Positions 34,523 to 42,654 of a DNA stretch of 64,000 nt are shown here, piece by piece. Below the pieces are notes generated by a model. The model was given only the letters and a program-made list of their open reading frames with translations, did not search any database and was not told the DNA's origin. The position numbers were made by a program, and so were the translations under genes. The stretch is from an uncultured Paracoccaceae bacterium (lineage in GTDB: Bacteria; Pseudomonadota; Alphaproteobacteria; Rhodobacterales; Rhodobacteraceae). Where the stretch lies: positions 620,001-684,000 of the forward strand of contig CANMVA010000001.1 in assembly GCA_947501355.1 (NCBI GenBank). Reading direction: 5' to 3'. Position 1 is the stretch's first letter. Every line of letters starts with the position of its first letter.

Positions 34523-35812
34523 ATGAAAAAGAGACTTGCAACAATGGCCGTGGCCGCCGTGATGGCGGCAAGCCCTGTGCTGGCGGATCTTGTGTTCCCG
34601 TCGCTCAGCTACCGGACCGGGCCTTACGCGGCGGGTGGTATCCCGTTTGCGGATGGCTATGCCGATTACTTCACGCTGCTCAATGAGCGTGATGGCGGCA
34701 TCGGTGGTGTGATGACCCGCGTGATCGAATGCGAGACGGGCTATAACACCGAGAAAGGTGTGGAATGCTACGAGGCGACTAAGGGCGAAGGCTCGCTGGT
34801 CTATCAACCGCTTTCCACCGGCATTACCTATCAGCTGATCCCGAAAGTGGAGGCTGATGGCATCCCGCTTCACACGATGGGCTATGGCCGGACCTCTGCG
34901 GCGAACGGCAAGGTGTTCAACAACGTCTTCAACTATCCTGCGAACTACTGGGATGGGGCGTCGATCGCGATCAAGCACCTGCTGGACGAGAACGGTGGCG
35001 ATCTGAGCGGCAAGAAAATCTCGCTCGTCTATCACAACTCGGCTTACGGCAAGGAGCCGATCCGCACGCTGGAGGAGCTGTCCTCCAAGCACGGCTATGA
35101 GCTGACGACGATTGCTGTTGACCATCCTGGTCAGGAGCAGAAATCGCAGTGGCTGCAGATCCGCCGTGAGCGTCCCGACTATGTGATCATGTGGGGCTGG
35201 GGCGTGATGAACCAGGTTGCCATTCAGGAAGCTGCCAACATCCGCTTCCCGATGGAAAACTTCATTGGCGTCTGGTGGTCCGGTTCCGAGAATGACGTGA
35301 TCCCTGCGGGCGAAGCGGCCAATGGTTACAAGTCGCTCAACATGCACAACATCGGCACGGATTACCCGATCTACGCTGATCTGCAGCAATACGTGATCGA
35401 CGCGGGCAAGGCTGCCGGTGCTGGCGATCAGGTTGGCACGGTGCTTTATAACCGCGGGTTCTATGCGGCGATGCTGGCGGCTGAGGCCGCCAAGGAAGCG
35501 CAGCGCATTCATGGTGAGGCCGAGATCACGCCTGCAATGATGCGCGACGGCATGGCCGCTTTGGAGATGACCGAGGAGCGCATGGCCGGGCTGGGCATGC
35601 CGAACTTTGGGCCAGCCTTCAGCGTGTCGTGCGAAAACCACGGTGGATCGGGCCAAGGCAAGATCCAGCAATGGGATGCCTCCGCGCAGCAGTGGAACAT
35701 CATCACCGATTGGATTGATTCCGACAAAGAGGTCATCCAGCCGCTGATCATGGAAGATTCCGAAGCATTTGCTGCTGAGAACAACATCACGCCTGCTTGC
35801 GCAGACAGCTAA
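34523..35812 (+). CDS. Periplasmic substrate-binding protein of the HAAT importer
   Basis: ATG 34523 stands behind GGGAGGAAAC and gives 429 residues with a signal peptide (MKKRLATMAVAAVMAASPVL, cleavage after LA near 20-21). The mature protein is a two-lobed type-I periplasmic binding protein with SLSYRTGPYAAGGIPFADG, KISLVYHNSAYGKEPI and RPDYVIMWGWGVMNQVA. Three cysteines are spread over it. The N-terminal half lacks the usual liv ligand signature for amino acids, so another ligand is likely. Its position among CoA ligases suggests an aromatic or aliphatic acid. A terminator-like hairpin follows. Confidence 0.9.
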   Translation: MKKRLATMAVAAVMAASPVLADLVFPSLSYRTGPYAAGGIPFADGYADYFTLLNERDGGIGGVMTRVIECETGYNTEKGVECYEATKGEGSLVYQPLSTGITYQLIPKVEADGIPLHTMGYGRTSAANGKVFNNVFNYPANYWDGASIAIKHLLDENGGDLSGKKISLVYHNSAYGKEPIRTLEELSSKHGYELTTIAVDHPGQEQKSQWLQIRRERPDYVIMWGWGVMNQVAIQEAANIRFPMENFIGVWWSGSENDVIPAGEAANGYKSLNMHNIGTDYPIYADLQQYVIDAGKAAGAGDQVGTVLYNRGFYAAMLAAEAAKEAQRIHGEAEITPAMMRDGMAALEMTEERMAGLGMPNFGPAFSVSCENHGGSGQGKIQQWDASAQQWNIITDWIDSDKEVIQPLIMEDSEAFAAENNITPACADS

Positions 35813-35821
35813 GATAATTGC

Positions 35822-35854
35822 CCCGGTCCGCCTTTGGGCGGGCCGGGATTCTTT
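35822..35854 (+). terminator. Intra-operon hairpin after the binding-protein gene
   Basis: CCCGGTCCGCC (35822-35832) pairs with GGCGGGCCGGG (35837-35847) with one G-T pair and a 4-base loop, followed by ATTCTTTT. It probably ends part of the transcripts or protects the 3' end, raising the binding protein over the downstream ATPase. GGATATTTGG, also seen in similar form near 61831, follows at once. Confidence 0.7.
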
Positions 35855-35881
35855 TGGATATTTGGACCAGAGTGAAAGCCC

Positions 35882-36706
35882 ATGCTGGACGGCGGAAAAA
35901 CCGAAGAGACCCTGCTTGAGGTCAACAATATCGAGGTGATCTACAATCACGTGATCCTCGTGTTGAAGGGTGTGAGCCTGAGTGTTCCCAAGGGCGGTAT
36001 CACCGCTTTGCTGGGCGGCAATGGTGCGGGCAAGACGACGACGCTCAAGGCGATTTCGAACCTGCTGCATTCGGAGCGCGGTGAGGTCACCAAAGGCTCG
36101 ATCGAGTATCGGGGCGCGCCTGTGCAGGACAGCTCGCCTTCTGAGTTGGTGAAGCGCGGTGTCATTCAGGTGATGGAAGGGCGGCATTGTTTCGAGCATC
36201 TGACGGTCGAGGAAAACCTGCTGACCGGCGCGTATACGCGGCGCGACGGGCGCGGGTCAGTCGATGCGGACCTGGAGCTGGTCTACAATTACTTCCCGCG
36301 ACTGAAAGAGCGGCGGAAAAGCCAGGCGGGGTATACATCTGGCGGGGAGCAGCAGATGTGCGCCATCGGGCGCGCGCTGATGAGCCGCCCTGAGACGATC
36401 CTGCTGGATGAGCCGTCGATGGGCTTGGCCCCTCAATTGGTCGAAGAGATTTTCGGGATCGTGAAGAGCCTGAATGAGAAGGAAGGTGTCAGCTTTTTGC
36501 TGGCTGAGCAGAACACAAACGTGGCGCTGCGCTTTGCGCATTACGGATATATTCTGGAAAGCGGGCGCGTTGTGATGGACGGCCCCGCTGCCGAGTTGCG
36601 CGAGAACCCGGATGTGAAGGAATTCTATCTGGGCATGAGCGATGAGGGCCGCAAATCCTTCCGCGATGTGCGGTCGTATCGGCGGCGCAAACGCTGGCTG
36701 AGCTAA
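35882..36706 (+). CDS. HAAT-type ABC transporter ATP-binding protein (LivF-like)
   Basis: The 274-residue second ATPase has Walker A GGNGAGKTTT, Q-loop GVIQVMEGRHCFEHLTV, signature YTSGGEQQMCAIGRALM, Walker B TILLDEPSMGLAP and the LLAEQN switch with Gln-Asn instead of the common His. That replacement is usual in LivF. The C-terminus has an extra basic tail (RSYRRRKRW). The start is weakly supported by a ribosome binding site. It completes the importer with the 31184-32002 ATPase. Confidence 0.92.
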   Translation: MLDGGKTEETLLEVNNIEVIYNHVILVLKGVSLSVPKGGITALLGGNGAGKTTTLKAISNLLHSERGEVTKGSIEYRGAPVQDSSPSELVKRGVIQVMEGRHCFEHLTVEENLLTGAYTRRDGRGSVDADLELVYNYFPRLKERRKSQAGYTSGGEQQMCAIGRALMSRPETILLDEPSMGLAPQLVEEIFGIVKSLNEKEGVSFLLAEQNTNVALRFAHYGYILESGRVVMDGPAAELRENPDVKEFYLGMSDEGRKSFRDVRSYRRRKRWLS

Positions 36707-36710
36707 GGGT

Positions 36711-37283
36711 GTGTCGGACAATTATCAGACCCTTGCCTTTCGCGATCTGAGCGACCCGGTGGACGCGTTGGCCCGGGCCGAAGCCGAGCTGGACGCATTG
36801 GGTTTGACCGGCCGGCGAATGCCGGAGGAGGAGGCGCATTTCAAAGCGTGGCGCTATTGGCAGCTTGGTGAGGGGATCCTTGCTCATTGCCCTGAGGCAG
36901 ATTGGGCCAAGTGGGGCGAGGTGATCCTCTTTGGCGAGACGGGCTATTCGGCGGAGGATATCCCGATGCTTGAAATGGCGTGGTGTCCGATCTGCGAGAT
37001 GCATTTCGATTTGAAGGCCGGATCGGCGATGGCAGGCGCGCTACTTGCAGCTGCGAAAGCTGGTGTGGATGTCACATGCGCCGAGTGCGGGCAGGCGTGG
37101 GAGGCGCGCGGGTGGACCTTTAAGCCGGATATCTTTGCGCCGGACTTGAAGATTGATTTTGCCAATGTGCCGGAGTTCCCACAGCATTGGCCGGATGCCC
37201 CGAATATCTGGAAGACGGATATCGTGGCGCAGATGGAAGCGGCGGTTGGGGCGACCGCCACATATCAGATCACACGTATCTAG
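36711..37283 (+). CDS. Unknown protein with two CxxC pairs
   Basis: The 190-residue protein starts at GTG 36711, five bases after the ATPase stop, so it belongs to the operon. Residues about 84-122 hold CPICEMHF and, after an Ala-rich helix, CAECGQAWEARGW; the two CxxC pairs could bind zinc as a knuckle pair. WRYWQLGEGILAHCPEADW precedes it. No family is recognised. Its fixed place between an importer ATPase and a CoA ligase suggests a role in handling the imported acid. Confidence 0.7.
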   Translation: MSDNYQTLAFRDLSDPVDALARAEAELDALGLTGRRMPEEEAHFKAWRYWQLGEGILAHCPEADWAKWGEVILFGETGYSAEDIPMLEMAWCPICEMHFDLKAGSAMAGALLAAAKAGVDVTCAECGQAWEARGWTFKPDIFAPDLKIDFANVPEFPQHWPDAPNIWKTDIVAQMEAAVGATATYQITRI

Positions 37284-37292
37284 GAGGCTGCG

Positions 37293-38441
37293 TTGAGCCA
37301 TTACGATAAGTTGGAAACACGATCTGCAGAGGCGCGGCAGGCGGCTCAGCTTGAGGCGTTGAACGGGTTGCTGGACGCACCTTTGGAGAGCCTCTCGGAC
37401 CTGGCGTCATTGCCGGTGTTCCGTAAGTCTGAGCTGGCAGAGAGGCAGAAGGCGACGCCGCCTTTCGGGGGGCTAACGGTGCGCAATGCGAGCCATGTAT
37501 TCCAATCACCGGGGCCGATTTATGAACCCGGTGGGAACAGCCATGATTGGTGGCGGTTCGGGCGGTTTCTGCACAGCCTTGGGGTTGGAGAAGGTGATGT
37601 TTTGCAAAACTGCTTTGGTTATCATCTGACGCCCGCTGGCACGATGTTTGAGAACGGAGCCCACGCGGTCGGGACAATGGTTTTGCCTGCGGGGACGGGG
37701 CAAACGGCCTTGCAGGTCGAGGCTGCGATGGCGGTCGGGACGACCGTCTATGCGGGCACGCCGGATTATCTGAAGGTCATTCTGGAGAAGGCCGATGAGA
37801 TGGGTGTGACCTTGAGGATCACCAAGGCGGCGGTATCGGGCGGGGCGCTCTTTCCATCGCTTAGGGAGTATTACGCAGACCGCGGGATTGTCTGTCGGCA
37901 GTGCTATGCGACGGCTGATTTGGGGCATATCGCCTACGAATCCGAGGCGATGGAGGGCATGATCGTGGACGAGCATGTCATCGTCGAGATCGTGACACCC
38001 GGCACGGGTGATCCAGTGGGCGAGGGTGAAGTGGGCGAAGTCGTCGTTACTGCGCTTAACCCCGATTATCCGCTGATCCGCTTTGCCACTGGCGATATGA
38101 GCGCCGTGATGGCAGGGCAAAGCCCCTGCGGGCGCACAAATATGCGCATCAAAGGCTGGATGGGGCGTGCGGATCAGACGACGAAGATCAAGGGTATGTT
38201 TGTGCGGCCTGAGCAGGTCGCGGCCTTTGTCAAAGCGCATCCAGAGGTGACGCGCGCGCGGGTGATCGCCACGCGCGAAGGTGATGCGGATGTGATGACG
38301 GTGCGTGTGGAAAGCCCCGGTGGAGATTACGCAGGCGCAGTGCAGGATACGCTCAAGATGAAAGGTGTGGTCGAGGTGGTGGCTCCGGGAAGTTTGCCAG
38401 CGGATGGTGTTCTGATCGAAGATCAAAGAACCTACGACTAG
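37293..38441 (+). CDS. Phenylacetate-CoA ligase-like AMP-binding protein
   Basis: The 382-residue protein starts at TTG 37293 with GGAGG nine bases before. It resembles PaaK-type ligases: LASLPVFRKSELAERQ near the N-terminus, an SPGP motif in the phosphate loop region, NCFGYHLTPAG, QCYATADLGHIAYE, GEVGEVVVTALNPDYPLIRFATGD and RADQTTKIKGMFVRPEQV. PaaK is near 430 residues, so this is slightly short. With the first ligase it brackets the importer. Together they point to uptake and CoA activation of aromatic or other carboxylic acids. Confidence 0.87.
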   Translation: MSHYDKLETRSAEARQAAQLEALNGLLDAPLESLSDLASLPVFRKSELAERQKATPPFGGLTVRNASHVFQSPGPIYEPGGNSHDWWRFGRFLHSLGVGEGDVLQNCFGYHLTPAGTMFENGAHAVGTMVLPAGTGQTALQVEAAMAVGTTVYAGTPDYLKVILEKADEMGVTLRITKAAVSGGALFPSLREYYADRGIVCRQCYATADLGHIAYESEAMEGMIVDEHVIVEIVTPGTGDPVGEGEVGEVVVTALNPDYPLIRFATGDMSAVMAGQSPCGRTNMRIKGWMGRADQTTKIKGMFVRPEQVAAFVKAHPEVTRARVIATREGDADVMTVRVESPGGDYAGAVQDTLKMKGVVEVVAPGSLPADGVLIEDQRTYD

Positions 38442-38467
38442 GGCTTGATTTCATCGCCCGCGCGTAT

Positions 38468-38489
38468 CATATTCTAAAAAACGAATATG
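38468..38489. promoter_or_regulatory. Probable SqrR/BigR operator
   Basis: CATATTC (38468-38474) and GAATATG (38483-38489) form a perfect inverted repeat with an 8-bp spacer. The ATTC-N8-GAAT core is the binding pattern reported for the persulfide-responsive ArsR-type repressors SqrR/BigR. It lies right before the sulfur-transport and persulfide-dioxygenase genes, which are typical targets. No such repressor gene is in the window. Confidence 0.7.
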
Positions 38490-38502
38490 AATGGAGTCGG
38501 TG

Positions 38503-38934
38503 ATGGAAACGAGTTTCACGCCTTTGATGTCACTCGCGGGCGGCGCGCTGATCGGGCTGTCTGCGGTGCTGTTAATGGCCACGCTGGGCCGGATCATGGG
38601 CGCGACCGGTGTGCTGACTGGCGTCATTGTTCCATATACGCGCAGTGATTGGAGCTGGCGCGTGGCGGTGTTGGCGGGCATGGTCTCGGCCCCAGTTCTG
38701 GCGGCGTTGGTCACCGGATTTCGGCCGGAGATCACCGTTCCGGGAACGCCGCTGATGCTGGTGGTCGGCGGGCTGATCGTCGGTGTCGGCGTGACGTTTG
38801 GGGCGGGTTGCACATCGGGTCACGGGGTCTGCGGCAACGCGCGGCTGTCGCCCCGGTCGCTGGTGGCGACCGGCGTTTTCATGGTGGCAACGGCGGTGAC
38901 CGTCTTCATCATTCGACACGTGATCGGAGGGTAA
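38503..38934 (+). CDS. YeeE/YedE-type sulfur transport protein, first half
   Basis: The product is a 143-residue membrane protein with about four hydrophobic segments and the motif GAGCTSGHGVCGNARLSPRS, whose cysteines are typical of YeeE/YedE (thiosulfate or sulfur-compound import). ATG 38503 is chosen because GGAG lies six bases upstream. An ATG at 38491 is the alternative. The full YeeE is longer, so this half-size protein likely pairs with the next gene product. Confidence 0.88.
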   Translation: METSFTPLMSLAGGALIGLSAVLLMATLGRIMGATGVLTGVIVPYTRSDWSWRVAVLAGMVSAPVLAALVTGFRPEITVPGTPLMLVVGGLIVGVGVTFGAGCTSGHGVCGNARLSPRSLVATGVFMVATAVTVFIIRHVIGG

Positions 38935-38937
38935 GTG

Positions 38938-39363
38938 ATGCGATTGATCTTTGGATATCTGATCGGCCTTGTCTTCGGCACCGGCATCCTGATTTCAGGC
39001 ATGGCGAATCCGGCGAAGGTTTTGAACTTCTTTGACGTGTTCGGCACATGGGATCCGAGTTTGGCCTTTGTGATGGGGGGCGCTTTGGTGGTCACCTTCA
39101 TCGGCTACCGTTTGGTTCTCAAACAACCCAGCCCGCTGGCGGACAGCAAATTCCACCTGCCCACCAAAAGCGATATCGACGCGCGGCTGATCGCGGGATC
39201 GGCCACGTTCGGCGTTGGCTGGGGCATCGCAGGCTTCTGCCCTGGCGGCGCGCTTCCGGCTTTGGGCACTGGCAATACATCGGTTATGATTTTTGTCGCA
39301 GCGCTTGTTGTGGGCATATGGGTCGCGACATGGGCCGGGCGACGCATTCCGGTCACGGCATAA
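38938..39363 (+). CDS. YeeE/YedE-type sulfur transport protein, second half (DUF6691-like)
   Basis: The 141-residue membrane protein has LIFGYLIGLVFGTGILISGM and NPAKVLNFFDVFG, the second-half signature, and GVGWGIAGFCPGGALPALG with one conserved Cys. It starts three bases after the upstream stop (a GTG at 38935 is also possible). The two half-proteins are expected to form the channel together. Followed by a persulfide dioxygenase-like gene, they form a sulfur-detoxification operon. Confidence 0.88.
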   Translation: MRLIFGYLIGLVFGTGILISGMANPAKVLNFFDVFGTWDPSLAFVMGGALVVTFIGYRLVLKQPSPLADSKFHLPTKSDIDARLIAGSATFGVGWGIAGFCPGGALPALGTGNTSVMIFVAALVVGIWVATWAGRRIPVTA

Positions 39364-39375
39364 GGGAGAGACGTG

Positions 39376-40257
39376 ATGGACTATCCTGTGAAGATGGACG
39401 TGAAACCCAAAGTGACGGGCTTCTTTGACGATGCGACGAATACGATTTCCTATGTTGTGCAGGACCCGGCTTCAAAGGCCTGCGCGGTGGTCGATAGCGT
39501 GATGGACATTGATTACGCGGCGGGCCGGATCACCTATGAGCACGCGGACCAGATGATCGCGTTCATTCGCGAAAACGGGTTGGAGCTGGAATGGATCATC
39601 GAGACCCACGTCCATGCCGACCACTTGTCCGGCGCGCCCTATATCCAGCAGGAGTTGGGCGGGAAGATCGGGATCGGCGACAAGATCACCGTGGTGCAGG
39701 ACGTCTTTGGCAAGGTCTTCAATGAAGGGACGGAATTCCAGCGCGATGGATCGCAGTTTGATGCGTTGTTCACCGACGGAGACACCTATCAGGTCGGCGA
39801 GATGGAGGTCTTTGTGATGGCCACCCCCGGTCATACGCCCGCCTGCATGGTCCATGTGATGGGCGATGCGGCCTTCGTAGGGGATACACTGTTCATGCCA
39901 GACGGTGGCTCTGCCCGGTGTGATTTTCCCGGTGGCTCGGCGGAGGAGCTATACGACTCTATCCAGAAGATCTTGAGCATGCCTGACGCGATGCGGCTTT
40001 TCATGTGCCACGATTATGGTCCCAACGGACGCAATATCGCGTGGGAAACCACAGTGGGCGATGAGAAGGCCCACAACATCCATGTTGGCGGAGGCAAAAC
40101 GAAAGACGAGTTCGTGAAATTCCGCACCGAACGGGATGCGCAGCTGGATATGCCCAGACTGATCATCCCGTCCTTGCAGGTCAATATGCGCGCGGGTGAG
40201 GTGCCGACCGATAAGGACGGCAACCAGATGCTGAAAGTGCCTGTAAACGGCCTTTAG
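39376..40257 (+). CDS. MBL-fold persulfide dioxygenase-like hydrolase
   Basis: The 293-residue metallo-beta-lactamase-fold protein has the metal motif ETHVHADHLSG, TPGHTPACMVHVMGD, FVGDTLFMPDGGSARCDFPGG and MCHDYGPNGR. The absence of a second metal set beyond one iron site and the GDTLFMPD.G..R motif fit the ETHE1/BigR-operon (Blh) group, which oxidises glutathione persulfide. Together with the upstream operator and YeeE-type pair it fits sulfide/persulfide detoxification. It overlaps the convergent znuA end by four bases. Confidence 0.9.
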   Translation: MDYPVKMDVKPKVTGFFDDATNTISYVVQDPASKACAVVDSVMDIDYAAGRITYEHADQMIAFIRENGLELEWIIETHVHADHLSGAPYIQQELGGKIGIGDKITVVQDVFGKVFNEGTEFQRDGSQFDALFTDGDTYQVGEMEVFVMATPGHTPACMVHVMGDAAFVGDTLFMPDGGSARCDFPGGSAEELYDSIQKILSMPDAMRLFMCHDYGPNGRNIAWETTVGDEKAHNIHVGGGKTKDEFVKFRTERDAQLDMPRLIIPSLQVNMRAGEVPTDKDGNQMLKVPVNGL

Positions 40258-41372
40258 TCGACGCACTCAGACAGAGAGCTTGCCATCGCCTTGAGAAGGT
40301 TTGGATAGAAATCCGGACCTTGCTCGATCGTGGAGCCCAGCGGGTCGATCTGAACGGTCTTGGCATCGGTGCCTTCGAGAACCGTGTTGATCATGCTGGT
40401 GTTGAACTGAGGCTCCGACATCGCGCAGGACACGCCACGTTCGGCAATCTCCTCGCGCAACTCGACGATGCGCGCAGGGCTGGGATCAATCGCGTCACCC
40501 TGACGGATCGCTCCGAGCGGGGTCAGGCCGAAGGGCATCTCGAAATACTGATAGGCGTCGTGGAAGACGACATAGCGCGCGCTCTGCGCGCCGCTGAGCG
40601 TTTCAGTCACCTCGGCCTGAGCTGCGGTGATCTCGGCGCGTGCAGCTTCGGCATTGGCTGCGTAGGCGGCTGCGTTGTCCGGGTCCATCTCCGAGAGGGT
40701 CGCTGCAATTGTGTCGGTCCAGAGCAGCGCGTTGGCCGGGTCGAGCCAGGCATGTGGGTCGACGCCGCTATGGTCATGATCGTGGTGGTCATGGCCTGCA
40801 TGGTCATCATGATCGTGCCCGGCGTGTTCTTCTTCTTTGGCGTGATCATGGTCATCGTGATCGTGCCCTGCGTGCTCTTCTTCCTTAGCGTGATCATGGT
40901 CGTCATGATCGTGCCCGGCATGCTCTTCTTCCTTAGCGTGATCGTGGTCATCGTGATCGTGACCAGCATGATCCTCATGGCCATGGTCGTCGTGATCGTG
41001 GCCTTCATGGTCACCGGCCTCAAACGTCACCGTTTCGCGGAAATCGTGCAGGACGGCGCCCTCCACCTCAAGAAGTTCCAACTTTTGCGCGTCGCTTCCC
41101 AGAGCCTCAAGCGGGCCTTCAAGCCAAGGTGTCAGCGACTCCCCGATCCAGATCACAAGGTCGGCCTCATCAAGGGCCTGAGCCTCGGACGGGCGCATGG
41201 CGTGACCGTGGGGGGAGGCGTTGGCGGGCACGATCAGATCAGGCGTGCCGACGCCGTCCATCACACGGGCGGTCAGGGCATGAACGGGCAGAATGTCAGT
41301 GGCGACGTGCGGGGCGTCAGCATGAGCAGCGAGCGGGGCGAGGGTCAGAATCAGCGGTGCGATATGTTTCAT
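40254..41372 (-). CDS. znuA: Zinc ABC transporter periplasmic binding protein ZnuA
   Basis: ZnuA captures zinc in the periplasm for ZnuBC. The 372-residue protein has a signal peptide (ending AHA near residue 18), TDILPVHALTARVM, NASPHGHAMRPSEA, DPHAWLDPANA and FHDAYQYFEMPFG with the zinc-binding histidines. Between residues about 119 and 205 is a His/Asp/Glu-rich loop containing a 16-residue unit (HAGHDHDDHDHAKEEE) three times. It is much longer than usual and encoded by 48-bp repeats. znuB, znuC and zur are not adjacent. A Zur box lies just upstream. The neighbour across the promoter is msrA. Confidence 0.95.
   Translation of the reverse strand: MKHIAPLILTLAPLAAHADAPHVATDILPVHALTARVMDGVGTPDLIVPANASPHGHAMRPSEAQALDEADLVIWIGESLTPWLEGPLEALGSDAQKLELLEVEGAVLHDFRETVTFEAGDHEGHDHDDHGHEDHAGHDHDDHDHAKEEEHAGHDHDDHDHAKEEEHAGHDHDDHDHAKEEEHAGHDHDDHAGHDHHDHDHSGVDPHAWLDPANALLWTDTIAATLSEMDPDNAAAYAANAEAARAEITAAQAEVTETLSGAQSARYVVFHDAYQYFEMPFGLTPLGAIRQGDAIDPSPARIVELREEIAERGVSCAMSEPQFNTSMINTVLEGTDAKTVQIDPLGSTIEQGPDFYPNLLKAMASSLSECVD
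40811..40954. repeat. Three tandem 48-bp repeats inside znuA
   Basis: Three consecutive 48-bp units starting at 40811, 40859 and 40907, all beginning GATCGTG, encode the 16-residue His-rich units of ZnuA. The copies differ at only a few positions, indicating recent expansion. Partial units flank them. Confidence 0.85.
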
Positions 41373-41383
41373 AGCACTTGTTA

Positions 41384-41398
41384 TGTTATACTATAACA
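41384..41398. promoter_or_regulatory. Zur box
   Basis: TGTTATACTATAACA is a perfect 15-bp palindrome 12 bp upstream of the znuA start. It matches the core of the alphaproteobacterial Zur motif (ATGTTATANTATAACAT). It should repress znuA when zinc is sufficient. The divergent msrA start is 100 bp away, so an effect on msrA is possible but not implied. Confidence 0.85.
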
Positions 41399-41498
41399 CG
41401 GCGTGCAAGCTGGAAACCTCACGGCTCTGTGCGGTGGCTGGATTTTCCCACCGCTCCGCCCCACATTACATCTAACGAAACCCATGAAAGGATATCGC

Positions 41499-42008
41499 AT
41501 GGCACAGGAACGCGCCGTTTTGGCTGGGGGTTGCTTTTGGGGCATGCAGGATCTGATCCGCAAGCTGCCGGGGGTCACCGCGACCCGCGTTGGCTATACG
41601 GGCGGGGACGTGCCGAACGCGACCTACCGCAACCACGGCACCCATGCCGAGGGCATCGAAATTCTGTTCGATCCAGAAGTGATCCCCTATCGGCGTCTGC
41701 TGGAGTTCTTCTTTCAAATCCACGATCCGACCACACTGAACCGTCAGGGCAATGATCGGGGCATGTCTTACCGCTCAGCGATCTATTACGTCGATGAAGA
41801 TCAGAAGGCAGAAGCGCTGAACACGATCGCCGATGTCGAGGCGTCGGGCTTCTGGCCGGGCAAGGTTGTGACCGAGGTGGAACCCGTTGGCGCCTTCTGG
41901 GAGGCCGAGCCGGAGCATCAGGACTATCTGGAGCGCATCCCCCACGGCTATACGTGCCATTTCATCCGCCCCGATTGGGTTCTGACACGGCGGGACGCAG
42001 CAGAATAG
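41499..42008 (+). CDS. msrA: Peptide methionine sulfoxide reductase MsrA
   Basis: The 169-residue MsrA reduces the S-form of methionine sulfoxide. The catalytic GGCFWG motif holds Cys12. [30 protein letters not shown] is represented by its pieces GYTGG and [15 protein letters not shown] also fits. ATG 41499 is preceded by AAAGGA. It lies divergent from znuA, and its stop overlaps the start of a second, dissimilar msrA. Confidence 0.95.
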   Translation: MAQERAVLAGGCFWGMQDLIRKLPGVTATRVGYTGGDVPNATYRNHGTHAEGIEILFDPEVIPYRRLLEFFFQIHDPTTLNRQGNDRGMSYRSAIYYVDEDQKAEALNTIADVEASGFWPGKVVTEVEPVGAFWEAEPEHQDYLERIPHGYTCHFIRPDWVLTRRDAAE

Positions 42009-42493
42009 TGGAGCGGATCGGCCTTGGCGGCGGGTGTCATTGGTGCACCGAAGCGGTGTTTCAGGCGCTCGCCGGGGTAAGGTCAGTCGCGCAAGGGTTC
42101 ATCGCCAGCGCACCGTCGGATGACAGTTTTTCAGAAGCGGTTGATGTGACGTTCGACCCGGAGGCTCTTCCTCTGGAAGCGCTTCTGGAGGTGCATTTGC
42201 GAACCCATGCCAGCACTTCAGATCACAAGATGCGCGGGAAATATCGCAGCGCGGTCTATGTGAACAATGCGCCGCAAGCCCGCGCCGTGAGCGCGGTTTT
42301 GGCGGGTTTACAGACCGAGTTTGAGGCCCCTTTGGTCACGCGGGTCTTGCCGTTCGAGGCGTTCAAAGCGTCAGATGAGCGGTTCCAGAACTACGCGGCA
42401 CGGAACGGGGATGGGCCGTTCTGCGCGCGATACATTGATCCGAAGCTGGACATGCTGCGTGAAGACTACGGTGCCTTGCTGCTAAGATCATAG
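42008..42493 (+). CDS. Second MsrA-type reductase with GCHWC active site
   Basis: The 161-residue protein starts at GTG 42008, overlapping the stop of the first msrA by one base. The active-site motif reads GGGCHWCTEAVFQAL, with the family's catalytic Cys but His in place of Phe and an extra Cys. KMRGKYRSAVYVNN matches the MsrA fold. The pair GCHWC could change resolving chemistry. The two genes appear to be one transcript, and the two enzymes may differ in substrate or location. Neither has a signal peptide. Confidence 0.85.
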   Translation: MERIGLGGGCHWCTEAVFQALAGVRSVAQGFIASAPSDDSFSEAVDVTFDPEALPLEALLEVHLRTHASTSDHKMRGKYRSAVYVNNAPQARAVSAVLAGLQTEFEAPLVTRVLPFEAFKASDERFQNYAARNGDGPFCARYIDPKLDMLREDYGALLLRS

Positions 42494-42543
42494 CAAACTC
42501 AACGCGCAACGCACACCAACAGTTCCTAAAAAAGATCGTTTAT

Positions 42544-42569
42544 TTTAAACGGTTTAAACTAGTTTAAAC
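42544..42569. promoter_or_regulatory. Perfect 18-bp palindrome with repeated TTTAAAC
   Basis: GTTTAAACTAGTTTAAAC (42552-42569) is its own reverse complement. An additional TTTAAAC at 42544-42550 precedes it, so three TTTAAAC units lie 9-10 bp apart. The block is 86 bp before the PRC-barrel gene in the AT-rich promoter region. It is a good operator candidate for an unknown dimeric regulator. Confidence 0.6.
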
Positions 42570-42654
42570 GAGAGTGGTTTTTGGGAACCTTTTTCATTTT
42601 CCGAAGTTTTCGACATATATCGCTGCTTGCGCAGCTCAACTGGAGGATGAACAA

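Noticed and set aside
34496-36199. 567-codon minus-strand frame opposite the binding-protein gene
   Set aside because: Antisense shadow of a GC-rich coding region. The plus-strand gene has signal peptide and binding-protein motifs.
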